Shown piece after piece: positions 43,035 to 51,188 of a DNA stretch of 64,000 nucleotides. Each line of letters starts with the position of its first letter. The first letter of the stretch is position 1. The stretch lies in contig NZ_JACHIN010000022.1 in the NCBI RefSeq assembly GCF_014203235.1, forward strand, positions 64,735-128,734, in the 5' to 3' direction. Origin of the DNA: Nonomuraea endophytica. Lineage in GTDB: Bacteria > Actinomycetota > Actinomycetes > Streptosporangiales > Streptosporangiaceae. The notes beneath the pieces are model-generated. The model was not told the DNA's origin. It made no database searches and saw nothing but the letters and a program-made list of their open reading frames with translations. Position numbers and translations under genes: made by a program.

Positions 43035-43856
43035 ATGGCGGAAGCGAAGGCGCCTTATCAGCGCGGGGGGAGTGCGAGGGACGCCTCTTTCGAGGAGGCG
43101 GGTCTGCGCTTCGAGGTGGACGGTGAGATTGCCACGATCACGCTCGCACGACCGGAAAAGCGGAACGCGCAAACGTTCGCGACCTGGTCGGCACTGGCCG
43201 GCATCGGCGACAGCCTGCCGGAGCGGGTACGCGTCGTCGTGGTGAGAGGTGAGGGACCGTCCTTCTCGGCAGGGATCGACCTACGCATGTTCACCCCTGA
43301 GGGGGTTCCGGGACAGGGCTCGTTCAGCTCTGTGGCCCGGCAGGATCAGGACACGTTCGACAAGGGGATCGAACGAGCACAGCAGGGTTTCCTGTGGTTG
43401 CGCCGTCCGGAGATCGTCTCGATCGCGGCCGTTCAGGGTCATGCGATCGGCGCCGGATTCCAGCTCGCGCTCGCCTGCGATCTACGGATCGTGGCCGACG
43501 ACGTCAAATTCTGCATGAAGGAGCCCGCACTGGGCCTGGTCCCCGACCTGACCGGCACCAAGCCGCTGGTCGAGCTGGTGGGCCTCGCCAAGGCGAAGGA
43601 CCTGTGCCTGACCGCCCGCATCGTCGGGGCGGAGGAAGCCTTCCGGATCGGCCTGGCCGAACAGGTCGTCGAACCGGGTGAGCTGGCGAAAGCCGTACAG
43701 GAGAAGGTCGCGCAGTTGCTGTCGACCAACAGGGACGCGGCCGCGGCGACCAAGCGTCTCCTCCAGGGGGCGCCGACGCGCACCCTGGAGGAGCAGAGCG
43801 TCGCCGAGCGGACGGAGCAGGCGGCGCGGATCCGGGCGTTGTTCGCCGGGAGCTGA
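43035..43856 (+). CDS. crotonase (enoyl-CoA hydratase/isomerase) family protein
   Basis: Protein of 273 residues with the crotonase fold. The oxyanion-hole segments are SFSAGIDLRMF (about residues 76-86) and GHAIGAGFQLALACD (about 136-150). In true hydratases the second segment ends GGGCEL, with a catalytic Glu; here that position is Gln (GFQLAL). The second catalytic Glu is kept in CMKEPALGLVPDLTGT. It may therefore be an isomerase- or other crotonase-type enzyme rather than a classical hydratase. It probably acts on acyl-CoA thioesters in the cytosol. The next gene starts 39 bases later on the same strand. Confidence 0.87.
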   Translation: MAEAKAPYQRGGSARDASFEEAGLRFEVDGEIATITLARPEKRNAQTFATWSALAGIGDSLPERVRVVVVRGEGPSFSAGIDLRMFTPEGVPGQGSFSSVARQDQDTFDKGIERAQQGFLWLRRPEIVSIAAVQGHAIGAGFQLALACDLRIVADDVKFCMKEPALGLVPDLTGTKPLVELVGLAKAKDLCLTARIVGAEEAFRIGLAEQVVEPGELAKAVQEKVAQLLSTNRDAAAATKRLLQGAPTRTLEEQSVAERTEQAARIRALFAGS

Positions 43857-43895
43857 GAGGGGAACAGCCGTTCGCGCCCGCGTGCTGACCAGACA

Positions 43896-45782
43896 ATGGC
43901 GATGATGGGTGGCGGGTTCGGCCCGCAGGCGATGCGGTCGCTGCGCCGTGACGAGTCGGTCATGGACCAGCGGCTGAAGCCTGGCACGGTGCGGCGCATC
44001 GCCTCCTACGCGCGGCCGTACAAGAAGCAGATCACCGCGTTCCTGGTGCTGGTCGTGGCCGGTGCGGTGATCGTGGTGGCCAACCCGCTGCTGATGAAGG
44101 CCATCATCGACGACGGCATCCTGCCCAAGCAGCCGGGCGTGGTGATCGCGCTGGCGGTCTCGATCGCGGCGCTGGCCCTGCTCGACGCCGGGCTGACGCT
44201 GGCGCAGCGGTGGTTCTCCTCGCGCATCGGCGAAGGTCTCATCTACAACCTGCGCACCGAGGTCTTCGACCACGTGCAGCGCATGCCGGTGGCCTTCTTC
44301 ATGCGCGCCCAGACCGGCGCGCTGGTCTCCCGCCTCAACACCGACGTCATCGGCGCCCAGCGCGCGCTGACGAGCACGCTGTCGTCGGTGGTGTCCAACG
44401 TCATCAGCCTCATCCTCGTGCTCGGCGCCATGCTCGCGCTGTCGTGGCAGGTCACGCTGGTCGCGCTGGTGCTGCTGCCGGTCTTCATCGGGCCTGCCAA
44501 GTGGGTGGGCCGCCGCATGTCCGCGCTGACGCGCGAGCAGATGCAGCTCGACGCCGAGATGAGCTCGGTGATGACCGAGCGTTTCAACGTGGCGGGCGCG
44601 ATGGTCGCCAAGCTGTACGGCCGGCCGCAGGAGGAGACCGAGCTGTTCGGCAAGAGGGCGGCCAGGGTGCGCGACGTCGGCGTGACCGTCGGCATGTACG
44701 CCACCGTCTTCCGGGTCGCGCTCGGCCTGGTCGCGGCCCTGGCCACCGCGCTGGTCTACGGCATCGGCGGCGTCCTGGCCACCCGCGACGTCTTCGAGCT
44801 CGGCACGCTGGTCGCCCTGGCCGCGCTGCTCATGCGCCTGTACGGCCCGCTGACCTCGCTGTCCAACGTGCACGTGGACGTGATGACGGCGCTGGTCAGC
44901 TTCGACCGGGTCTTCGAGGTGCTCGACCTCCGACCGATGGTCGCCGAGAAGCCGGAGGCCAGGCCGCTGCCCGACGGGCCGGTCACGATCACCTTCGACG
45001 ACGTGCACTTCCGCTACCCGGCGGCCGAGGAGGTCTCGCTGGCCTCCCTGGAGTCGGTGGCCCGCCAGGACACCGGCCCGTCGCACCCGGTGCTCAAAGG
45101 CGTCTCGTTCACCGCGGAACCGGGTCAGCTGATCGCCCTCGTCGGCCCGTCGGGAGCGGGCAAGACCACGATCACCTCGCTGGTATCGCGCCTGTACGAC
45201 GTGAACGAGGGCGCGGTGCGCGTCAACGGCGTGGATGTGCGCGACGCCACGCTGGCCTCGCTGCGCGACACCGTGGGCGTCGTCATGCAGGACGCGCACC
45301 TGTTCCACGACACCATCGGCGCCAACCTCCGCTACGCCAGGCCCGGCGCCGAGGAGGAGGAGATCTGGGAGGCGCTGCGCGCGGCGCAGATCGCCGACCT
45401 GGTCGAGTCGCTGCCCGACCGGCTCGACACCGTCGTGGGCGACCGGGGCTACCGGCTGTCCGGCGGGGAGAAGCAGCGCCTGGCGCTGGCCCGGCTGCTG
45501 CTGAAGGCGCCGCGCGTGGTCGTGCTGGACGAGGCCACCGCCCACCTGGACTCCGAGTCGGAGTCGGCCGTGCAGCAGGCGCTCAAGACGGCGCTGGCCG
45601 GGCGTACGTCGCTGGTCATCGCCCACCGGCTGTCGACGATCCGCGAGGCCGACACGATCCTCGTCGTGCAGGACGGCCGCATCGCCGAGCGCGGCGGGCA
45701 CGACGAACTCCTGGAGCGCGGCGGGCTGTACGCCGAGCTCTACCGCACCCAGTTCAGCTCGACAGGTAGCCCAAGCGCGTGA
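43896..45782 (+). CDS. ABC transporter, fused permease and ATPase (MsbA/multidrug type)
   Basis: Half-transporter of 628 residues that should homodimerise. The N-terminal exporter domain has six helices (about residues 40-330, with FFMRAQTGALVSRLNTDV at the helix 2-3 elbow). The ATPase has Walker A GPSGAGKTT, Q-loop VVMQDAHLF, signature LSGGEKQRLAL, Walker B VVVLDEATAHLD and H-loop VIAHRLSTI. A 20-residue insertion before the NBD (ASLESVARQDTGPSHP) is unusual. The substrate is unknown. Its last 29 bases overlap the end of the convergent sulfotransferase gene. Confidence 0.94.
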   Translation: MAMMGGGFGPQAMRSLRRDESVMDQRLKPGTVRRIASYARPYKKQITAFLVLVVAGAVIVVANPLLMKAIIDDGILPKQPGVVIALAVSIAALALLDAGLTLAQRWFSSRIGEGLIYNLRTEVFDHVQRMPVAFFMRAQTGALVSRLNTDVIGAQRALTSTLSSVVSNVISLILVLGAMLALSWQVTLVALVLLPVFIGPAKWVGRRMSALTREQMQLDAEMSSVMTERFNVAGAMVAKLYGRPQEETELFGKRAARVRDVGVTVGMYATVFRVALGLVAALATALVYGIGGVLATRDVFELGTLVALAALLMRLYGPLTSLSNVHVDVMTALVSFDRVFEVLDLRPMVAEKPEARPLPDGPVTITFDDVHFRYPAAEEVSLASLESVARQDTGPSHPVLKGVSFTAEPGQLIALVGPSGAGKTTITSLVSRLYDVNEGAVRVNGVDVRDATLASLRDTVGVVMQDAHLFHDTIGANLRYARPGAEEEEIWEALRAAQIADLVESLPDRLDTVVGDRGYRLSGGEKQRLALARLLLKAPRVVVLDEATAHLDSESESAVQQALKTALAGRTSLVIAHRLSTIREADTILVVQDGRIAERGGHDELLERGGLYAELYRTQFSSTGSPSA

Positions 45783-46638
45783 GCTCCTGCCTGGCGACCT
45801 TCTCCACCAGCGCCAGGTCGTCGGGGCGCAGGCCGGAGCGCCAGGAGCCGACCTTCGGGACGCGCGGGCCGTACAAGGCGACCTTCGACACGCGCGTCTC
45901 CAGGAACTCCGACACCGACGCGATCGTCTGCGCGGGCCGCTGCACGAGATCCTCGTAGCGCAACGTCAGCAGCTGGTCGGCGGGCAGGTCGCGGCGCAGG
46001 GAGGCGCTCAGGCGCACGGCGCTGCGCCAGCGCAGCGCCGACTTGCCCGCGGCCGGCATGTCCTTCCAGCGCTCGCGGTGCTCGTCGCGGTTGAGCCCCA
46101 GGAACGCGTTCGGGAACTCGGTGCCCTCGGCCAGCATCACCGGACGGAACCAGGCCAGGCACGACGGGTCGGCCAGCATGTCCACCGCCACGTCGCGGCC
46201 GTCGCGGATCAGCTGCACGAACCGGGCGTCGGGGAAGGCCTGCTGCAGCACCGGCGCGCTGTAGAGCAGGTCGGGGCTGGCGTCGCCGAAGCGGGTCACG
46301 GTGTTGGTGGCCACGCACGGGCCGAGCCCGGTCACGCCGCCCGCCTCGCGGCAGGTCCGCGGGCACAGCCCGCACGAGTCGCGCAACACCTGCCACGCCT
46401 CGGCCAGCGAGTCGCGCAGCACCCGGACGGCGCCCGGACCACCGGCGATGGAGGGTTTGCGGGCGAAGGCGTAGACGACGTTGGCCACGCAGGCCCGGCC
46501 CGTCGTCACGTGGAAGCCGGGGGAACGTTTCAACGCGCGGGCGAGCTGGTCCGTACCCGAATGCGGGGCTCCGAGCAGGAACACCGGGCGGCGGACCTTG
46601 ATGCCGTTGACCACGAGGATGTGAGGCGGAAGTCGCAT
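45754..46638 (-). CDS. sulfotransferase family protein
   Basis: Protein of 294 residues. The 5'-phosphosulfate loop is VFLLGAPHSGTDQL (about residues 18-31) and the 3'-phosphate-binding segment is ARFVQLIRDGRDVAVDM (about 135-151). This is the carbohydrate/Stf0-like PAPS-dependent sulfotransferase pattern. A compact cysteine group CGLCPRTC (about residues 87-94) is unusual for a cytosolic bacterial enzyme and may bind metal or form disulfides. ATG at 46638 is chosen because the PAPS loop follows about 18 residues later; the frame is open far upstream. It is divergent from the sirtuin gene by 42 bases. Confidence 0.82.
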   Translation of the reverse strand: MRLPPHILVVNGIKVRRPVFLLGAPHSGTDQLARALKRSPGFHVTTGRACVANVVYAFARKPSIAGGPGAVRVLRDSLAEAWQVLRDSCGLCPRTCREAGGVTGLGPCVATNTVTRFGDASPDLLYSAPVLQQAFPDARFVQLIRDGRDVAVDMLADPSCLAWFRPVMLAEGTEFPNAFLGLNRDEHRERWKDMPAAGKSALRWRSAVRLSASLRRDLPADQLLTLRYEDLVQRPAQTIASVSEFLETRVSKVALYGPRVPKVGSWRSGLRPDDLALVEKVARQELTRLGYLSS

Positions 46639-46680
46639 ACGGCATCCAAGTGTGACACCGTTTGCCAGGTGAGCGAGCCA

Positions 46681-47406
46681 ATGTCGGTGACCGTCCTGAC
46701 AGGTGCGGGAATCTCCACGGATTCCGGGATTCCCGACTTTCGCGGGCCCCAGGGAGTATGGACGAAGGACCCCGCGGCCCAGGAGCTGTACACCATCGAC
46801 AACTACCTGGCCGACCCCGGCGTACGGCGCCGCGCGTGGATCGGCAGGCGCGAGCACGCCGCCTGGGACGCCTGCCCCAACGGCGGCCACGCCGCCCTCG
46901 TCGAGCTGGAGCGGGCCGGCCTGCTGCGTGCCCTGCTCACCCAGAACATCGACGAGCTCCACCAGCGCGCGGGCAGCTCGCCGGAGAAGGTCATCGAGCT
47001 GCACGGCACGCTCTTCCACGTCGTCTGCATGTCCTGCGGGCTGCGCACGCCCATGCGCGAGGTGCTCGACCGGGTCGACGCGGGCGAGGAGGACCCGCCC
47101 TGCCCCGAGTGCGGCGGCATCCAGAAGGCCGACACGATCTCCTTCGGCCAGGCGCTCAAGCCCGTCGTCATCCACGCGGCGCTGGAGGCGGCGCGGTCCT
47201 GCGACCTGTTCCTCGCGGTGGGCACGTCGCTGACCGTGCATCCGGCCGCCGGGCTGTGCGGCGAGGCGATCGACGCCGGCGCCCGCCTGGTCGTCATGAA
47301 CGCCCAGCCCACCCCCTACGACGAGTTCGCCCACGAGGTCGTCCGCGAGCCGATCGGCGAGGCGCTGCCGGCGCTGGTGAAGGAGCTGGTTCATGCGGCC
47401 GGGTGA
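46681..47406 (+). CDS. NAD-dependent protein deacetylase (sirtuin)
   Basis: Protein of 241 residues. The NAD-binding motifs GAGISTDSGIPDFRG (about residues 8-22) and LLTQNIDELHQRAGS are present. The catalytic His is in VIELHGTLF, and the zinc knuckle has two Cys-x2-Cys pairs (VVCMSCGL and PPCPECGG). This matches class III/U-type bacterial sirtuins that deacetylate lysine residues, for example on acyl-CoA synthetases. The ATG is at 46681. Its 3' end overlaps the LD-carboxypeptidase start by 14 bases. Confidence 0.94.
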   Translation: MSVTVLTGAGISTDSGIPDFRGPQGVWTKDPAAQELYTIDNYLADPGVRRRAWIGRREHAAWDACPNGGHAALVELERAGLLRALLTQNIDELHQRAGSSPEKVIELHGTLFHVVCMSCGLRTPMREVLDRVDAGEEDPPCPECGGIQKADTISFGQALKPVVIHAALEAARSCDLFLAVGTSLTVHPAAGLCGEAIDAGARLVVMNAQPTPYDEFAHEVVREPIGEALPALVKELVHAAG

Positions 47407-48459
47407 CACCGTCGCCGTCGTCTCCCCCTCAGGACCGCCCGACGCCGTCCGGCTCGCGCGCGGGGTGGCGCTGCTGGAAGGGCTCGGCGTGCGGGTCGTG
47501 GTGGGCGCGAACACGATGGCGCGGCAGGGCCTGCCGTACCTGGCCGGCTCGGACGCCGCGCGCGCCGCCGACCTGCAGGCCGCCTGGTGCGATCCGGCCG
47601 TCACCACGGTGTTCTGCTCCAGAGGAGGGTACGGCGCCGCCAGGATCCTCGACCTGCTCGACTGGAACGCCATGCGGGCCGCCGGGCCCAAGACGCTGGT
47701 GGGGTCGAGCGACGTGACGGCTCTGCACCACGCGTTTCGGGTGGAGCTGGGAGTGGCGACGCTGCACGGGCCGATGCCGGCCTGCACGACGTTCTCCGAC
47801 GAACGCGGGCCGGAACCGGCGACGTGGGCGTCGCTGACCGGGGCGCTGAAGGGCGAGCCGTGGTCGGTGGCGGGCACGTCGATGCTGTCGGAGGCGCGCG
47901 CCGGGGGCGTGGGCCCGATCGCCGGTTCAGTCACTGGCCCGATCGCCGGTCCGGTCGCTGGCCCGATCGCTGGTTCGGTCGCCGGTCCGGTCGCTGGCCC
48001 GGTCGCTGGTCGGGTCGCTGGTTCGGTCGCCGGTCCGGTCGCTGGTCGGGTCTCTGGCTCGATCGCTGGTCGGGTCGCTGGTCCGATCGCCGGGGGAACC
48101 TGTCGGTGCTGGCGTCGTTGTGCGGGACCCGGTGGCAGCCGCGCTTTACCGGAAATATCGTGTTTTTGGAGGATGTGGGGGAGGCGCCTTACCGCGTCGA
48201 CCGGATGCTCACGCAACTCCTGCGGGCTGGGGCCTTCGAGGGAGTGCTCGGCTTTGCGCTCGGCTCCTGGGAGGACTGCGGGGACCCGTACCCCGTTCTG
48301 CGGGAGCGGTTGCTGCCGCTCGGCGTCCCCGTGCTGGCCGGGCTTGCCGTGGGACACGGCACTCCGCAGCTGAGTGTCTGGCTTGGTGCGCTTGGTGCTA
48401 TCGATACCGAATCGTGCTCGCTGGCTGGTCAGTTCAGCGACGTCGACACGGCAAGGTAG
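47393..48459 (+). CDS. LD-carboxypeptidase (peptidase S66), frameshifted, with repeat expansion
   Basis: Serine peptidase of the LdcA/MccF family, which cleaves L,D bonds of muropeptides or peptide antibiotics. The frame from 47393 holds FCSRGGYGAARILDLLDW and the nucleophile Ser in LVGSSDVTAL. It then enters a 60-residue GP(V/I)A repeat (47912-48091), where the family normally proceeds straight to GGNLSLL. After the repeat, the frame with GNLSVLASLCGT, the catalytic Glu in FLEDVGEAPYRVD and the His in VGHGTPQLS is shifted by one base and ends at 48459. The break is a run of five G at 48092-48096 where six would join the halves. As read, the Ser is separated from Glu and His, so the product would be inactive. 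Pseudogene, sequencing error or variable locus are all possible. Confidence 0.82.
47912..48091 (+). repeat. 15-copy 12-bp tandem repeat inside the LD-carboxypeptidase gene
   Basis: Fifteen consecutive 12-bp units of consensus GGTCCGGTCGCT, each encoding Gly-(Pro/Arg/Ser)-(Val/Ile)-Ala or a close variant. Units vary at the fourth to eighth bases (for example GGCCCGATCGCC, GGTTCGGTCGCC). The total of 180 bp is a multiple of three, so the array itself keeps frame; the frame is lost in the G-run directly after it. Confidence 0.93.
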
Positions 48460-48502
48460 GAGAAACACGCAGGGACGAAACCGGCATGAGGGGATAGAGC
48501 GC

Positions 48503-49420
48503 GTGAAATTCTTCAGGCGTGAGCCGTCCCGCCGCCGCCCTGAGGACGTGGACCTCGATTCGCTTCTCGCCCTGGTGGCGGACTCCCTGGGCTACGGCTG
48601 CGACTTCGCCGCCGACGGCGCCACCCTGACCCTGACGCCCGGCCCGGACGGTGGTGTCCGGTCGGCGTTCGACCTGGGCAGGGACACCCGGCCGATGCGC
48701 GACGGGCTCGTGCTGGTGCGCCTGACCGGCCTGCGCAGGGAGGCCGGCCGCAGGCCGCGCGAGGACTGGCCCACGCTCGTCTCCGAGTACCTCGGCAACG
48801 CGGTCTCCGGTGACCTGGTCGACTTCTGCGACCTGGACCAGGTACGCCCGCTGCTGCGTACCCGCGTGGAAGCCGTGGACGCCGTCGAGGACCTGACCCG
48901 CGTCGTCGGCCGCCACCTGAACGGCGACCTGGTGGAACTCCTGAGCGTCGGCCCCCGCCTGATCCGCCCGGAGGAGGCCGGCTGCTGGCCGCTGCCGTCG
49001 GCCAAGGCGCTCGAGCTGGCCTCCAGGAACGTACGCGAGGACGAGCGGCTGACCGTCGAGTCCATCGAGCTGTCCGGCACCCCCGTCACCCGCCTGACCG
49101 GCCCATCCCCGACCGCCCCGACACACCTGCGCTGGCTGCCGGACTACCTTCCGGTGCCGAGGGACGGGGTGCTGGTGGTGCTGCCCGACCCGTACACGCT
49201 GCTGGTGCACCCAGTCAACGGCCTCGGCGTCGTCCGCGCCATCGAACGGCTGCGCCTGCACGCCGCCCGGACCGACGGCCTGAGCGACCAGGTGTACTGG
49301 TGGCACGAGGGCCGCCTGACCCACCTGCGAGCCGACATCGTGCTGCACGAGGGCCACGCCCGCCTCGTGGTCACCCCACCCCCGGACTTCGCCCAAGTCC
49401 TCGCCCGCCTAGCCGTCTGA
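48503..49420 (+). CDS. hypothetical protein (actinobacterial, unknown function)
   Basis: Protein of 305 residues from GTG 48503, preceded by GAGGGG. I do not recognise the family. It is a soluble, acidic/Leu-rich protein without signal peptide or membrane helices. The N-terminus VKFFRREPSRRRPEDVDLDSLLA precedes alternating alpha/beta segments. A C-terminal half (about residues 190-300) with YLPVPRDGVLVVLPDPYTLLVHPVNG is the most distinctive part. It begins 43 bases after the S66 gene. Its TGA stop lies inside the first unit of the 16-bp minisatellite. Confidence 0.8.
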   Translation: MKFFRREPSRRRPEDVDLDSLLALVADSLGYGCDFAADGATLTLTPGPDGGVRSAFDLGRDTRPMRDGLVLVRLTGLRREAGRRPREDWPTLVSEYLGNAVSGDLVDFCDLDQVRPLLRTRVEAVDAVEDLTRVVGRHLNGDLVELLSVGPRLIRPEEAGCWPLPSAKALELASRNVREDERLTVESIELSGTPVTRLTGPSPTAPTHLRWLPDYLPVPRDGVLVVLPDPYTLLVHPVNGLGVVRAIERLRLHAARTDGLSDQVYWWHEGRLTHLRADIVLHEGHARLVVTPPPDFAQVLARLAV

Positions 49421-49790
49421 GCCAGCCTCCGCCTGAGCCAACCTCGGTCTGAGCCAATCTCCGCCTGAGCCAACCTCGGTCTGAGCCAATCTCCGCCTGA
49501 GCTAGCCTCCTTCTGAGCCTGCCTCCGTTTGAGCTCGCCTCTGTCTGGGGCCGCTTGACCGTCTGAGCCAACCTCGGTCCGAGGCCGTCTCCGCCAAAGC
49601 GCGCCTGGGTCTGAACTAGCCTCTGTTTGAGCCAGGCTCCGCCTGAGCGCGCCTAGGTCTGAGCTAGCCTCCATCTGAGCCCACCCCGGTCTGAGGTTGC
49701 CTCCGTCTGAGGTTTGCCGGGCCGTCGGAGCCAGCCTCCGTCTGAGCCAGCCTCCGTCTGAGGCTGCCACTGTCTGAGGGCGCCTCGCGC
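49417..49790. repeat. 16-bp minisatellite, about 22 degenerate copies
   Basis: Head-to-tail units of consensus CTGAGCCAGCCTCCGT, nearly all exactly 16 bp (one about 18, one about 19). The first unit includes the TGA stop of the preceding gene (49418-49420) and the array runs to about 49790. It fills the gene-free gap before the LanC-like gene. Each unit carries TGA on the plus strand. Because 16 is not a multiple of three, stops fall in all three plus frames every 48 bp. On the minus strand it opens long periodic frames. Confidence 0.92.
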
Positions 49791-49873
49791 GGCTGAGGGG
49801 GTTCCGGCACTTCCGGGCCGGATGACTGGTCGATCCCTTAATTTCCTACCAAATGTGTGGGATAGTTGCGAGG

Positions 49874-51175
49874 GTGAGCCACGAGCGGACCACTCCTCTG
49901 AACGCGGCCATCCTGGCCGGACGCTGGATCAGGTCGGCGGGGACCGACCACGGGCAAGGGCGGCGCTGGCAGGCCAACCCGGACCATCGCGGCCGCGCGG
50001 CCGTGGGATCGGAACCGGCCTCGCTGTACGCGGGCGCCGCCGGCATCGTGCTGTTCTTCCTGGACATGGCCGCCGCCACCGGCCACGAGGCGTACCTGGA
50101 GGAAGCCCGCCAAGGCGCCCGATACCTGGCCGGCACCTGGCGGGAGCAGCAGGACCTCACGCTCTACCACGGCCTGGCCGGGACCGTCTTCGCGCTCACC
50201 GAGGCAGGATGGGTGCTGGGGGAGGAGCGGCTGGAAGACGAGGCGCGGGCCGCGGCCGGCCACATCGTCTCCAAGGCCCGTCCGCTGGCCGGAGGACTGG
50301 GCTGGTCGAACGACCCCGCCCAGCGGGGTGACGGCGGGATCGTGCTCGGGCTGCTGCGCGCCGCCGCCATGCTCGGCGTGCCCGCCTACGAGCAGGCGGC
50401 GCTGGAGGCGGGCGAGCGCATCGCGGCGCTGGCGGTGCCTGGGCACCAGTTCGGGGACTGCCCGGGCATCCCGAGCGACGCGGTCACGCCCGGCTTCTAC
50501 AGCGGTACGGCCGGCACCGCCTTCCTCCTGGCCCGCCTGTACGGCGTCACCGGCGACGAGCGTTTCCTGGAGGCGGCCAGGCGGGGATCGGGGTTCGTCA
50601 AGTCGGTGGCGGTGGTGACGGGCCACGCGGCGTACGTGCCGCACCACGTGCCCCACGGGCGCGGGCTGCACTATCTCGGCTACTGCTCCGGCTCGGCGGG
50701 CGTGGCCCGCATGTTCTACGAGCTCTACCGCGTGGCCGGCGATCCGGGCGACCTGGACTGGACCGAGCGCCTGGCCGCCGGGATCATCGCCAGCGGCGTG
50801 CCGTACCAGCAGACCAACGGCTACTGGAACTCCGCCTGCCAGTGCTGCGGGACGGCCGGGCTGGTGGAGCTGTTCGTGGGGTTGTGGGCGGCGACGGGCC
50901 GCGAGCCGTACCGGGAGTACGCGCGCACGCTGGCCGAGCACCTGATCGGCAGGGCGACCGGGCACGACGGGCGGGGGCACCGGTGGTACCAGGCATATCG
51001 GCGGCTGCGGCCGGGCGAGGTGAGCGCGGACACCGGCTACATGGTCGGGGCGGCGGGCATCGGGGCGGCGCTGCTGCATCTGGACGCGGCCGAGCAGGAG
51101 GGCGAGACCCGCCGGGTCATCCTGACGCCCGACAATCCGTTCCCGGCGATACCGTCCCCGGCTTTCTTGCATTGA
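49874..51175 (+). CDS. stand-alone LanC-like (lanthionine synthetase C-like) protein
   Basis: Protein of about 433 residues from GTG 49874, or 440 from ATG 49853. Seven GxxG-type repeats build the LanC alpha/alpha toroid (SLYAGAAG, TLYHGLAG, GDGGIVLG, GFYSGTAG, GYCSGSAG, CCGTAG, GYMVGAAG). LanC zinc ligands are Cys, Cys and His (WC.G and CHG.AG). Here the first Cys is kept in GYCSGS (about residue 271), but the second motif reads ACQCCGTAG (about 320-328), with Cys at the His position. No LanA precursor or LanB/LanM dehydratase lies nearby, so it is unlikely to be a classical lantibiotic cyclase. A GST-like gene follows after 13 bases. Confidence 0.85.
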   Translation: MSHERTTPLNAAILAGRWIRSAGTDHGQGRRWQANPDHRGRAAVGSEPASLYAGAAGIVLFFLDMAAATGHEAYLEEARQGARYLAGTWREQQDLTLYHGLAGTVFALTEAGWVLGEERLEDEARAAAGHIVSKARPLAGGLGWSNDPAQRGDGGIVLGLLRAAAMLGVPAYEQAALEAGERIAALAVPGHQFGDCPGIPSDAVTPGFYSGTAGTAFLLARLYGVTGDERFLEAARRGSGFVKSVAVVTGHAAYVPHHVPHGRGLHYLGYCSGSAGVARMFYELYRVAGDPGDLDWTERLAAGIIASGVPYQQTNGYWNSACQCCGTAGLVELFVGLWAATGREPYREYARTLAEHLIGRATGHDGRGHRWYQAYRRLRPGEVSADTGYMVGAAGIGAALLHLDAAEQEGETRRVILTPDNPFPAIPSPAFLH

Positions 51176-51188
51176 CAGAGGAGCTCCG

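Noticed and set aside
48092..48096. Canonical -1 programmed frameshift in the S66 gene
   Set aside because: The site C-GGG-GGA lacks a proper X-XXY-YYZ slippery heptamer; a simple indel is more economical, although slippage is not excluded.
48374..48502. Upstream extension of the 48503 protein
   Set aside because: It would overlap the end of the peptidase gene; GTG 48503 has a suitable GAGGGG.
49144..49770. Minus-strand frame with QTEASSD-type periodic peptide
   Set aside because: The 16-bp repeat creates a 16-residue period in open minus frames; no ribosome binding site, and it overlaps the 3' end of a real gene.
49853..49873. Glutamine-amidotransferase-like MCGIVA start on the LanC-like protein
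   Set aside because: Only four residues resemble the amidotransferase N-terminus and no such domain follows; GTG 49874 fits the LanC family better.
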